A stretch of 64,000 nt of DNA from JAACFF01 sp963701435 (lineage in GTDB: Bacteria > Chloroflexota > Anaerolineae > Promineifilales > Promineifilaceae). The notes under the pieces were generated by a model. It was given only the letters and a program-made list of their open reading frames with translations. It was not told the origin of the DNA and did no database searches. Below are positions 50,579 to 59,659 of the stretch, one piece after another. Within the stretch, counting starts at the first letter, position 1; each line of letters opens with the position of its first letter. A program made the translations under genes and the position numbers. The stretch lies in the NCBI GenBank assembly GCA_963701435.1, contig CAVPAL010000036.1, positions 124,001 to 188,000 of the forward strand. The letters are read 5' to 3'.

Positions 50579-51811
50579 TCACTTCGGGAGGCCGCACGTC
50601 TCATTAAAGTGAGACTCTAGAAGTTTTGAAAAGCATTTATAGATACTCTCCGAGTGTTTTTTACGACTCTGTGCCATCAGCATACGCGCATCAATACATT
50701 CAAGAGTTTCGATCATTTGTGTATTGCCACCCTCCAAGCTAATGTAGTATGAAAGTGCATTGATTTGACACAGAATATCATCATGGAGCTTCTTGATTGC
50801 CTTCGCAATATCGTTTGGATCCTTTGATGATCCAATCATGTGTTCAAAATACTTCATAGCAGATCGAGGTGTGTCACGTTTGATTATCCCCTGAGGGTAA
50901 TCCATTCCCACCATTGTGCAGGGCCTCTTCTGTCCACGGTATGTCTCGATCAAGAATACCCAATACCTGTCATCGATTTTTGTGCCGTCTAAAACATCGG
51001 CTAGCTGCTTGCGTAAGCAAAGTAACCTGGATTTCTCCGGCACCGTTTTGGCTAGTGAGGCGACCGGTGCAGTCTTTACGATCTTCGACAAGTTCTCCTT
51101 TTTTTTCGTGGGTCGTTTGACGGGAGGCTTCAAGAACTTCTCCAAATCTTTAGGAAAAGTAACGTAAATGTAAATAAGAAACACTGCTATAAATGCAGCA
51201 TCTTTACCGGTGGGAACTCCAGATAATGGGACCCCGCCTTTTTTGTATAGCTCGTTAAGATTTAGGCCTTGATCTGCCAATCGCAGGTTGTACTCCACTA
51301 AAGCCTTTTGATTGGCTGTATACGATCTTCCAAGGAGGTACTTGCAATTTGTTAGCTCTTGCAAACGATATTCATTCCATGCGGAAAATATTGTGGTTTC
51401 CTCTGCCGCTGTGACTCTACCTTTGATTGCCATCCATAATTCGATGGTGACGTCAACCTCTGGAAAAAGCGTATCCATGTTGTCGGGGAATCTCGAAATC
51501 CACTCAAACCTTTTCTTTCCTTTCTCCAGAAGCCATTTTATGCTTTCAAAGGGAAGACGAATACGACCACGTGCAAGAATTGCCAGTTTTTTATCCCTCG
51601 GAATCTCCCGCTTACCTGGGGTTGTTCTTTTCCACCACCTAACAACATCTAGCTTACCCCTCTTGAATTTACCCGGCTCACAAGAGGGCATCGAATAAGG
51701 CCCAATGAAATATTGAAGTTCTGAATTAAATGATTGCCCCTTGTAATCATTTACATCAACCTCGGGGTAGACTTCATAAAGCCCTACTTCAAAGTAATCA
51801 TCTTGTCTCAT
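50579..51811 (-). CDS. Unrecognised 410-aa protein
   Basis: No family recognised. The N-terminus is acidic and aromatic ('DDYFEVGLYEVYPEVDVNDY'). The first 200 residues contain regular aromatic/charged helices; a hydrophobic segment 'DAAFIAVFLIYIYVTF' lies around 205-222 and is followed by a Lys-rich stretch ('KPPVKRPTKKKENL'); the last 150 residues are helical with several Cys. The single membrane-like segment may be buried and need not span a membrane. This gene and its neighbours from 50031 to 52726 lack the ACGGCCGT palindrome and look AT-richer than the rest, which suggests later arrival. Spacing to neighbours is short, so it belongs to the same operon. Confidence 0.7.
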   Translation of the reverse strand: MRQDDYFEVGLYEVYPEVDVNDYKGQSFNSELQYFIGPYSMPSCEPGKFKRGKLDVVRWWKRTTPGKREIPRDKKLAILARGRIRLPFESIKWLLEKGKKRFEWISRFPDNMDTLFPEVDVTIELWMAIKGRVTAAEETTIFSAWNEYRLQELTNCKYLLGRSYTANQKALVEYNLRLADQGLNLNELYKKGGVPLSGVPTGKDAAFIAVFLIYIYVTFPKDLEKFLKPPVKRPTKKKENLSKIVKTAPVASLAKTVPEKSRLLCLRKQLADVLDGTKIDDRYWVFLIETYRGQKRPCTMVGMDYPQGIIKRDTPRSAMKYFEHMIGSSKDPNDIAKAIKKLHDDILCQINALSYYISLEGGNTQMIETLECIDARMLMAQSRKKHSESIYKCFSKLLESHFNETCGLPK

Positions 51812-51865
51812 TTCTGATCTCCTTTAGAACGCTTGCACAATTCGGACTCCGACTCAAACTCATGG

Positions 51866-52726
51866 TTAACCAGTAAGCTGCCCAGGGTTAGAGTTACCCA
51901 CTCGAACGACGGCATAGTAATCTTTTTCTGTGATATGGCCGCTCTCATCAATTTCCACAGTGGTTTTAGAAACAGAGTGAGAAACGTTGCCGCCTATGAC
52001 ACTAAGTTCGCTATCATTAACACCTACTACGATGTCAGTGTGTGATTTTCTGATGGCCCCGTCATCGACGTTGTCATACGTTACACCGCTATTCTCGCGT
52101 TCCTTGCAGACCAGATCTCCTATGCCTGGAGCTACTTCGTTTATTCTGTAGGCTTTGAAGGGATTGCTATTGTTTGCTAATTTGTTCTGCTTTGCTGCGC
52201 CGACGTAGTCGGTGTGGAGTGCGGAATAGGCAAAGTCATTGCCCGCTCCTGCCTGGCGCATAATCCAGGAAATAAATACCGCGCTCCAGGGCACATTCTT
52301 CCACCATTCTGGATCGTCAGGTATCCAATGTACGCCGGTACACCAATAATCTTCCAGAACGGGACGGATACCTGGCTCATCTTCCTTAATCGAACCTTCG
52401 CCCCAGAGGATCCACTCCTGAACCACAAGCTGCCCCACTTTTTGGCGTAACGTTTGGGTAGTAGAGAAAGACGGGGAAAATATTCTGCTGCCTGGTGGTT
52501 TGCTGAACCCGTCCAAAACAAGGGCGCACTCAATTTGTGGTCCGGCAATTCCGTCTATCACCAATCCTCGAATCTCTTGAAAACGCTCTATGGCTCTGAG
52601 GGTTTGTGTTCCCCCGAAGCCATCCACTGCCAATTGAATTCCCAGGGTTTTATTAAGCGCTGTCTGCAACCAACGTATGTATGGTTTGCTGTTACGATCC
52701 ATTTCAGATGAATAATGGTCTCTCAT
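51866..52726 (-). CDS. Peptidoglycan-binding + DUF2272 protein (paralogue 2)
   Basis: 286 aa. One PG_binding_1 repeat (about 14-75: 'YIRWLQTALNKTLGIQLAVD', 'LVIDGIAGPQ') and a DUF2272 domain (about 95-280: 'VPWSAVFISWIMRQAGAGND', 'NPFKAYRINEVAPGIGDLVC', 'HTDIVVGVNDSELSVIGGNV'), a papain/CHAP-like fold suspected to act on cell walls. Clearly related to the next gene upstream, but with lower GC and without the palindrome. No signal peptide. GGGAG lies upstream of the ATG. Confidence 0.88.
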   Translation of the reverse strand: MRDHYSSEMDRNSKPYIRWLQTALNKTLGIQLAVDGFGGTQTLRAIERFQEIRGLVIDGIAGPQIECALVLDGFSKPPGSRIFSPSFSTTQTLRQKVGQLVVQEWILWGEGSIKEDEPGIRPVLEDYWCTGVHWIPDDPEWWKNVPWSAVFISWIMRQAGAGNDFAYSALHTDYVGAAKQNKLANNSNPFKAYRINEVAPGIGDLVCKERENSGVTYDNVDDGAIRKSHTDIVVGVNDSELSVIGGNVSHSVSKTTVEIDESGHITEKDYYAVVRVGNSNPGQLTG

Positions 52727-52767
52727 GGTTTAACTCCCAGGCGGAACTCCGCCGATTAATGATCCTT

Positions 52768-54336
52768 TCAGGGATTGGCGCCACCGACTTTGACAACGGC
52801 GAAGTAGCGGAGGTCAGTGACACGGCCGTTGCCATCAATATCCACCGGCGTCATCTTGACTGAATCACTTACATTGCCGCCAATGGTTAATAGTTTGTTG
52901 CCTTCAACGGCCGTTACCACATCACAATGTGTCAAATGGCCGCGACGTACGTTGTCGTAAGTCACCCCACTCTCACGACGTTTGCAAACCAGGTCGCCCG
53001 GCTGCGGTGCCACTTCACTGGTGCGGTATGCCTTGAATGGATTGCTGTTGTTTGCCAGGCGATTGTCCCGCGCCGCCGCCACATACTCGGCATGCGCCGC
53101 TGAGTAACGGAAATCACTCCCGGCCCCGGCTTGACGCATTACCCAGGAGATAAAGGCGGCGCTCCAGGGGACGGTATCCCACCACGCTGCCTGAGTGGGC
53201 TGCCAGCCGGCCCCTTTGCGCCAATATCCTTCCAGCACAGAACGCATACGCGGATATTCCTCTTTCACCGCGCCGCGTCCCCAGCGCTCCCACTCCTGCT
53301 GTGCTATCTGCACAATGTTTTTGCGCAAGGCATGGCTGGGTGTAGAGATACGGCCGTTGCCGCTCGAAGGCGCGCTGCCTCTGGGCGTTTGTATACGCGG
53401 CGGCTGGCCGGCGCCGGCGGCAGTCAAAGCTGCTTCTGTCTGCGAGCCGACGATTCCATCCGCTGTCAACCCGCTGCGGCGTTGAAAATCACGCACCGCG
53501 CTGCGTGTCTTAGAACCGCTGATGCCGTCAACACTCAAGCGGAGACCCATAATTTTGTTTAGCGCCTGCTGAACCCAGCCGATGTAGCTGCGGCTTTTGC
53601 GGTCAACCTGGTCTTGCGACTTTCTGAGCCTGTTTCCAAAAGCGCCAAGAAAATATTCTTCTTCGGAAGTAACAGGCTTTCCATTAGCGGGCGGCGGTTC
53701 TCCACTGCCTGTTTGTCTCGCAGCAATCAGCGCCGCTTTGGTGCCTGGGCCGACAATGCCATCAACAACCAGTCCATTACGCTCTTGAAAAGTACGAATT
53801 GCACTGCGCGTTTCGGGATTCATAATTCCGTCAACCGGCAGTTTCAACTGCATGACCAAATTAAGCGTACTTTGTACCCAGCGAACAAACTCGCTTCCCT
53901 GTTCCTGCGGCGGTTCGACCGGCTCTGGTATGGCTCCGCCGCCGCCGTTCCCAACCGGTTCCGGTGGAGAAACCGTTGGCGGTTCTGGTGGCAATGAGGG
54001 GGGCTGTGGTTGGACATTGACAAAAACTGAAGGCCGGGGAGACCATAGTGGGCGGTGCGGTCGTTGGCCTTTGGGTCGTTTTTTGGGCCGTATTCTGGGC
54101 TGCGGGAGTGCTCCCGCAGGTCGCCTTCTTACACGCAGTCCAGATCTGGGCACACGCCTGCGTCTAGACCGGCGACGCACAGGGCGACGTGGCGCTCGTG
54201 ACCGGCGCACAGGACGGCGGCGGGCTGCGCGCCTGCGGCGGCGCAGTTCAGCCTGCCATACTTCCTCAGTTACATCTCCAAAGTCATCTGACATAAATAA
54301 CTCGAATTCATCATAAGCGCCAGTGTCTGCTAACAT
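52768..54336 (-). CDS. Peptidoglycan-binding (x2) + DUF2272 protein with Arg-rich linker (paralogue 1)
   Basis: 522 aa. Order: acidic N-terminus ('GAYDEFELFMSDDFGDV'), a very Arg/Pro-rich stretch (about 30-100), a Pro-rich linker, two PG_binding_1 repeats (about 148-210 with 'LVVDGIVGPGTKAAL', and 245-305 with 'LTADGIVGSQTEAAL'), then DUF2272 (about 330-520, 'VPWSAAFISWVMRQAGAGSD', 'CDVVTAVEGNKLLTIGGNVS'). There is no signal peptide although both domain types act on peptidoglycan, so export must be non-Sec or follow lysis. GAAGGAGG precedes the ATG; the gene overlaps the PLP-enzyme gene by 26 bp. Confidence 0.9.
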   Translation of the reverse strand: MLADTGAYDEFELFMSDDFGDVTEEVWQAELRRRRRAARRRPVRRSRAPRRPVRRRSRRRRVPRSGLRVRRRPAGALPQPRIRPKKRPKGQRPHRPLWSPRPSVFVNVQPQPPSLPPEPPTVSPPEPVGNGGGGAIPEPVEPPQEQGSEFVRWVQSTLNLVMQLKLPVDGIMNPETRSAIRTFQERNGLVVDGIVGPGTKAALIAARQTGSGEPPPANGKPVTSEEEYFLGAFGNRLRKSQDQVDRKSRSYIGWVQQALNKIMGLRLSVDGISGSKTRSAVRDFQRRSGLTADGIVGSQTEAALTAAGAGQPPRIQTPRGSAPSSGNGRISTPSHALRKNIVQIAQQEWERWGRGAVKEEYPRMRSVLEGYWRKGAGWQPTQAAWWDTVPWSAAFISWVMRQAGAGSDFRYSAAHAEYVAAARDNRLANNSNPFKAYRTSEVAPQPGDLVCKRRESGVTYDNVRRGHLTHCDVVTAVEGNKLLTIGGNVSDSVKMTPVDIDGNGRVTDLRYFAVVKVGGANP

Positions 54337-55411
54337 GACTGGCCTCCTTCATTTGACTGATAGTTGTGGCCACGGCCTTTGTGATTTCATCTGGCCGGTG
54401 ACGGGCAGTGATGACGAAGCTGATGGTGGAACGGCCGTTGCACCCACGCCGCAGAACAGAACGGATGCCGCCGGCAAGCAGTGCTTTGAAAAGTCCAACC
54501 AAATTAATGTCCGGGGGCAGTTGCAAACTCTGTACCGGAAATAATCCGCCACTTGTTAATAACCCCTGCTCCGCCAGCAGCCAGCTAAAAAGCCCAACGT
54601 TGCGGGCAAGCTGATTCCGCCGTCGATCTCCCTGCTTCTCATTGAGAAACAGCGCACGTTCAGCGGCGTGCAGTGCTGCGAAAGAGGGCGGGCTGCAGTG
54701 GACGCGTGTCTGGCTGCGGTCTCGAAAATTGCTCACGATTTTTCGGCTGCCGGCTAATACGGCCAGCGGCACGCCAAGTGATTTGGCTAAAGAGCTGACC
54801 ACAACCAGTTCGGGACCAGAAATGGCCTGATTTTTTAAGGAACCACCACCTAAACGGCCGTATGGCGCCGTTTTGCTTGGTGAAAAGCCCAGCAAACCCA
54901 ATGCTTGCGTGTCGTCTAACACCAGCAAACCATTATGCGCCCGCACAATTTCCAGGTAATCGCCCAGCGGGGCAGTACAGCCACAGCCGCTGCACAAGCC
55001 ATCGCTCACGATGACTGGTCTGTACAGGTGCGCCACCCGCCTGACGAGGCGGGCTACCGCCGCCACACCCTGATGCGGAAAACGATAGAACGGTACGCCG
55101 AGCATTTCTGCCCTTTCGACGCCCCATTGGATAATTGGATATGCTCCGGCGTCGAGAAAGATGGCAAACGGCCGTTTGTCCAGCGATAGATCGGGTAATT
55201 GAGCAAAAAAATCCCAGAAAAGATGCAGTGTTGATGGTCCAACGACTGCCTGCTCACAGCCCTGCATCTGTGCCAGATGTTTGGTCACTCGATGGACCAC
55301 CTCCGGCTCTGCCAGAGCGGCCGGTGTCCCCGTAGTCAGTTGTGACCAGGGGCCCACCGACCGGCTTTCATGCCGAAAATCCAGATAGAGAACAGAAGTG
55401 AAATCAAGCAT
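54311..55411 (-). CDS. PLP-dependent aminotransferase class I/II, AONS-like
   Basis: 366 aa. Fold-type I enzyme resembling 8-amino-7-oxononanoate synthase/KBL: 'GLLVLDDTQALGLLGFS' (Asp that holds the PLP ring nitrogen) and 'VVSSLAKSLGVPLAVLAGSR' (Schiff-base Lys), with 'STISFVITARHRPDEI' at the end. Other BioF signatures such as the glycine-rich N-terminal motif are weak and no bio genes are linked, so biotin synthesis is unlikely; condensation of an amino acid with an acyl group is possible. A CGC-rich 'SDGLCSGCGC' motif is unusual. It lies within the sigma-54-headed block. Confidence 0.8.
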   Translation of the reverse strand: MLDFTSVLYLDFRHESRSVGPWSQLTTGTPAALAEPEVVHRVTKHLAQMQGCEQAVVGPSTLHLFWDFFAQLPDLSLDKRPFAIFLDAGAYPIIQWGVERAEMLGVPFYRFPHQGVAAVARLVRRVAHLYRPVIVSDGLCSGCGCTAPLGDYLEIVRAHNGLLVLDDTQALGLLGFSPSKTAPYGRLGGGSLKNQAISGPELVVVSSLAKSLGVPLAVLAGSRKIVSNFRDRSQTRVHCSPPSFAALHAAERALFLNEKQGDRRRNQLARNVGLFSWLLAEQGLLTSGGLFPVQSLQLPPDINLVGLFKALLAGGIRSVLRRGCNGRSTISFVITARHRPDEITKAVATTISQMKEASHVSRHWRL

Positions 55412-55484
55412 AACCGCAGCGGCAAACTCCTCAATTCATATCGGCGCACAAGGTTTTTTAATTATTAATAGAAAGCGTTACTTA

Positions 55485-57516
55485 TCAATCAGTGCCGTTT
55501 GAAGCTGCTCGGGCGGCGCGCCGCTGGCGGAAGCGGGATGTAGGCAGTTCTGAACCATTTGGCTTTGCAGTTGGCACTGGCTTTCCGCTCTTCAGACGCT
55601 GCTGGAGCAGCATAGAGGGCTGCATCACGCGCAGTTCCTCTTGACGGCTGTCTTTGGCTTCGCCGGCCAAATCGACGCCCGTTGCTGCCCGGTAGGAATG
55701 AATGTAGTTTTGGATTTCCGGACGCCAATAGCGAGCCCAGTTGGCAGCCAGGGTTGGGTCAGTAACATCGACCCAGTCGCCATAACGGATAGAGAGCAAA
55801 ATGCGCTCGCCGTATGCCGCCAGGTAGTTGAAATGGGTAACTGAAACATCCGTCCACCCCTGCATCTGCTTCATCGTGTCAACCTGCGCCATCCAGCTTT
55901 CGCGGTAAGGCACCATCGCCCGGCTCTGTAGAAATTCGCGCAGTTCTGGCCGTGAGAGCAGCCACTGCTGCATCAACATCTCAGAGCGGGCTGTCCAGGG
56001 CAAATCACCAAACTGATTATGTGCGCCCTCAGACAGCACCAGGTGTACTTCACGCAAGCTGTTGAGTAGGGGAAAGGCGTCGGCCAGAAAAGTGGTATCG
56101 TCGTCCTGCTTGAAAAAGCGGGTGGTTTGCTGGAGTAGATTGTGGAAACCTTCCAAGAAGCGTGACCGCGGGTCGGCCGGTCGGAAATCAGACACGGCCG
56201 CTCCTTGCAGATTCAGCCCGTAATGATGGTTGTATTCATAGTTGCGACGGGTGACGCTCAGGCTGTGAACTTCATCCTGGATATAACCCCAAAGCAGGTT
56301 GTTCAGCGGGTAGAGTGGGGCAATCTCCAGGTGCGCCAGCGGATCGCGATCTCCCTTACTACGGCGATTTTGGAAGCGCAGGCTGATGGCGTTCATCGTT
56401 TGCACCAGCATGGCCTCCTCATGCCAGTAAGACCAGATCAATTCCAGCAAGGGCGGGCAATTGACGCGGCCGGCAATAATCCCTTCACAAAAGATGCTAT
56501 CATTGATGCTGCGGCCCTGAAATGCATTATCTAAGACGCGGTTGATATAAGGCAAACGTCCTTCACCCAGATAATCCGCTAATCTGTTTTGGGCCTCATC
56601 CAGCGTGATGGTATGCCCCAGACGCCGGGTTTCCTCTTCGGCGTCAAAAAGCCTTTCGCCTGTGTAGCGATCAAATTCTTCAATATTGGTACCACACTCC
56701 ATTAAGAGAAAAACTTGGGTCGCTGTTTTGAGCAGTTCATACGCCCCAACGCCATGAATCGGTTCATATAACTCAGAACGCTGACGATTGAGCGACTGCC
56801 CATTGCGACCGTTAATGGTCGTTGTTTCCCGGCACAACACTGAATCGATGAAATCGGCATAACCACTACCGCTAAAGGCAATCGCCTTTGTCCGGTTGCG
56901 GATTGCCACCCATAACATCTGATCGCGCGATTGGGGAACTGCGGAACGACCTAAATTAACGGGAATTGAATCTCCGGATAGAGTGCCTGTAGAACTCCTT
57001 AGCACTCTGAAATTAATTTCGGGCGTCACCGAAATGCCATTCCCATCAGAAATGGTAACGCTTATCGTCTGTTCACCAGCAGCGCCCAGCGTGTGCCAAA
57101 ATGCACGAGGCTGATCAGCCTGCACCAACTCGCCGGCAGTTGCGGCCCAATCGAACGACAGGCTTGTACCTGAACCGCTACCATGGGCAATCGCTAAATT
57201 AACAATATCACCATCGACAGCAAACGATACACCTGTACGCGTGCCGTCTGTAATATTGATCGCCAGCGCCAGGTTCGGCTCAAGTTCAACTGTTTGTTCA
57301 GATCCGACGATAGTCACGTTTTGTGGGGATGGTGGTGCTGAAACCCCAAAAACTGTGGTACGAAAATTATGGGTACTCTTCCGACACGTTTTCGATTAGC
57401 AGAATGCCATCCTCGTTCGTCCCGTTTCCTTGTACCACACCGTCTACTGTTATAAGCGCTCCAGAAATTGGAGCTCCTGTACTTAGCTCTCTAACTAAAA
57501 TTGTTACTTTTGTCAT
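55485..57516 (-). CDS. Large unrecognised protein, split by an apparent +1 frameshift
   Basis: Read as two frames. Frame A starts at the ATG 57516 (GGAGG nearby) and runs 49 codons to a TAA at 57367-57369: 'MTKVTILVRELSTGAPISGA' onward, like a carboxypeptidase-regulatory-type beta sandwich start. Frame B then runs to 55485. Between them the protein sequence continues smoothly ('VSEEY' / 'HNFRTTVFGVSAPPSPQN') if one base of the GGG at 57371-57373 is skipped. Frame B's own first start (GTG 57317) has no ribosome site. Residues following are Ig-like (to ~130), then a ~400-aa helical domain ('NNLLWGYIQDEVHSLSVTRR', 'YEYNHHYGLNL') that I do not recognise, and a basic tail. No signal peptide. Confidence 0.7.
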
Positions 57517-57561
57517 GATGCCTCCATTTGGTATGAACCAATTAACTTTTCTTATACCGGA

Positions 57562-58923
57562 TTACACGGCCAGGGCAACGCCTTTAGACTGCATCTGTGC
57601 AGCGCAGATAGCGGATGCATTCAGCGTGTTGAGCAACGCCCAATAGGTCAGTAAATCGATCAGCAGCGCGCTTTCTTGCTCCGGCGTCATCTGCCCATCT
57701 GCTCTGGCCTGGCCAATAACGGCAAAAGCCAGAGAGGGCGCCGCCTGATTCATGCGCTCCGGCCGGCCGCGCCAGGTTTGATGCAGCTCACGCAAGCGAT
57801 CGGGCTTGCGGTCAGCAAAGGTCATCACTTCGCCTAAAGAGTGGCCTGCAAGCGACGACGGCCGGTGATTGACCAACAAGTTGACAAACTGCGGGATATG
57901 AGACCCAACGGTTTTAAAGAACTGCTGCCGTGTAGGGCTTAGGTCATCAAGCGGATAATATCCTTCCCACCAGGCTGCCAGCCGATCCCACTGCGGATCC
58001 GGGTACAATGCCTTGCCCATAGCGCAGCTTATCTTCACCCGCAGCCAGGGAATCGGATGAGGATCATCCAGGCCAATGCGAAAAACAAACGCCCGCGGCA
58101 GGCTGACCACACCCATCAAGCCCATCGTAGACCCCACCCCGACGCGAGATACGGACCAAAAATCAGCCAGAATCTCCGAAATCCAACGACCAAACAAGGT
58201 CCAGATAGGGCCGCTGGCGCTGCTCTTTTGCGCCGCCAAATTGATTTGTTGGCGCATTGAGGTGATCAGGTCGAGCAAAGCTACGCCTTGATGACCCACC
58301 TCATGCACCAATGAACTGGCAATGCCGCTGCTCACCATGCGTTCGCGCGGAACCCTAACCACAGCGACAGGATTCTCACCGCCGCCCGGCAGGCGCGTAC
58401 GCGCCCGCCGGATAGCCGCACCATGTCCCCTGTCGAGATAACAAACTACCGGGGGTGGGGTAAAGAATCCGCCAGGGATGGCCAGGGCGTCGGCGGCCAC
58501 AGCATCTAAGCCTGACAGCCAGACGCCATTTTCGCGCTCGCTGCGTTGGGTAATAACGTCAGCAAAAATGTCGAACTGAGATAGGATATCGTTGAAACGC
58601 ATTTTCAAGAATGAGTAATTCCGCTGCGCTTCAGCCAGGGATGCGGCCTGTCCTTCAGGGCTTTGCAGCCAACGCAAAAAGTTCTGCACCTGACGCCGTA
58701 GTTCTTGACGGCCGTTTACCAGATAACTCTCAATGGCAATTTGAGCGGCCAGAGAAGGCGCGGCGGCCAGCACCATTGTTTCATGTAAAACAAAGGGCCT
58801 GATACGATCTAGACGGGTAAGCAATGCCCTCGCTTCTTGCGATAACCACTGCCGGGCGTCCGGTTTCAAATTCGCGTCCACCGAGAATTTCTCCTTGCCG
58901 CTAACCGCTTCTTTAAGCGCCAT
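57562..58923 (-). CDS. HExxH metallopeptidase-like protein
   Basis: 453 aa from the ATG at 58923, which overlaps the stop of the preceding gene by 11 bp. The motif 'GIASSLVHEVGHQGVALLDL' (about residue 225) carries HEVGH, the zinc-binding HExxH of metallopeptidases, followed by 'GRWISEILADFWSVSRVG' with a further Glu/Asp that could be the third ligand (E..AD, as in gluzincin-like families). The first 200 residues are helical. No signal peptide or membrane anchor. I do not recognise the exact family; proteolytic activity is inferred from the motif only. Second gene of the sigma-54-headed block. Confidence 0.8.
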   Translation of the reverse strand: MALKEAVSGKEKFSVDANLKPDARQWLSQEARALLTRLDRIRPFVLHETMVLAAAPSLAAQIAIESYLVNGRQELRRQVQNFLRWLQSPEGQAASLAEAQRNYSFLKMRFNDILSQFDIFADVITQRSERENGVWLSGLDAVAADALAIPGGFFTPPPVVCYLDRGHGAAIRRARTRLPGGGENPVAVVRVPRERMVSSGIASSLVHEVGHQGVALLDLITSMRQQINLAAQKSSASGPIWTLFGRWISEILADFWSVSRVGVGSTMGLMGVVSLPRAFVFRIGLDDPHPIPWLRVKISCAMGKALYPDPQWDRLAAWWEGYYPLDDLSPTRQQFFKTVGSHIPQFVNLLVNHRPSSLAGHSLGEVMTFADRKPDRLRELHQTWRGRPERMNQAAPSLAFAVIGQARADGQMTPEQESALLIDLLTYWALLNTLNASAICAAQMQSKGVALAV

Positions 58924-59596
58924 ACAGAACAATCGTGTTGCCACGCCGGCGCCAGACGCCACGACCTTTTGGCCGACCAACTCTGCCCGCCCCGGCGCCT
59001 TTGAGTAAACCAGGCGCATGCTTTTGAGCAGCAATTGCCATGGCTTTATTGGCAGCCGCATTGGCAGGCATATTAGCGGGCGCTTTTGCTGCCTGTTTGG
59101 CAGCCTCGGCCGCCAGACGCACATAACGGCGTGCAACCTCAAACTCCTGATCTTCTGGACTCATTCCTTCAAGCTCTAGCTCAAACATTCGTCCAGCAGC
59201 GGAACCTAGACTGGCGCCAATTTTGGTGCCAATACCTGGCGCAATCATTGATCCCAAAGCGCCGCCGGCGATTGGTAAGGCTTTTCTGGCAACGCCTTTT
59301 AATATGCCGCCCAAACGCCTGCCAACCGAACTGCGAGCAAATTTGCGGATGCCACGGCCAACTTTTCGGAAAAGCTTACCAAGAAACATGTCCAGCTCTT
59401 CGTCGCTGGTAATTTCCAGCAGTTCAGCAGCCAGCTCCATTTCTTCAGCATCACTTAATGGGCCTTCGTATTCATATTCATACTCATCTTCGTACTCATA
59501 TTCATCCTCGTATTCATCTTCATCTTCAAACTCGCCGTTGCCATAAACATCGGCTTCCCATTCAAACTCCATATTTGTGCGATCTAAATCGTGCAT
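58913..59596 (-). CDS. Polyacidic / glycine-zipper protein, first gene of the sigma-54 block
   Basis: 227 aa. Residues 9-50 are almost only Glu, Asp, Tyr and Phe ('EFEDEDEYEDEYEYEDEYEY'). A helical segment with 'ELLEITSDEELDMFLGKLF' follows, then a basic part and a Gly/Ala-rich hydrophobic stretch with small residues every four positions ('KALPIAGGALGSMIAPGIGT', 'KIGASLGSAAG'), a glycine-zipper pattern able to form membrane helices or pores, then 'FELELEGMSPEDQEFEVARR' and an Ala-rich helix and basic tail. AGGAGG lies six bases before the ATG at 59596. Similar proteins occur, as I recall, as unnamed hypotheticals in other phyla. Function unknown; a pore, scaffold or cargo role is speculative. 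Confidence 0.8.
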   Translation of the reverse strand: MHDLDRTNMEFEWEADVYGNGEFEDEDEYEDEYEYEDEYEYEYEGPLSDAEEMELAAELLEITSDEELDMFLGKLFRKVGRGIRKFARSSVGRRLGGILKGVARKALPIAGGALGSMIAPGIGTKIGASLGSAAGRMFELELEGMSPEDQEFEVARRYVRLAAEAAKQAAKAPANMPANAAANKAMAIAAQKHAPGLLKGAGAGRVGRPKGRGVWRRRGNTIVLYGA

Positions 59597-59659
59597 TTCA
59601 AGCCTCCTAAACAATTTGGATAGATTTGGCGGCGCAATTTGCCGTTACTATTTATATGT

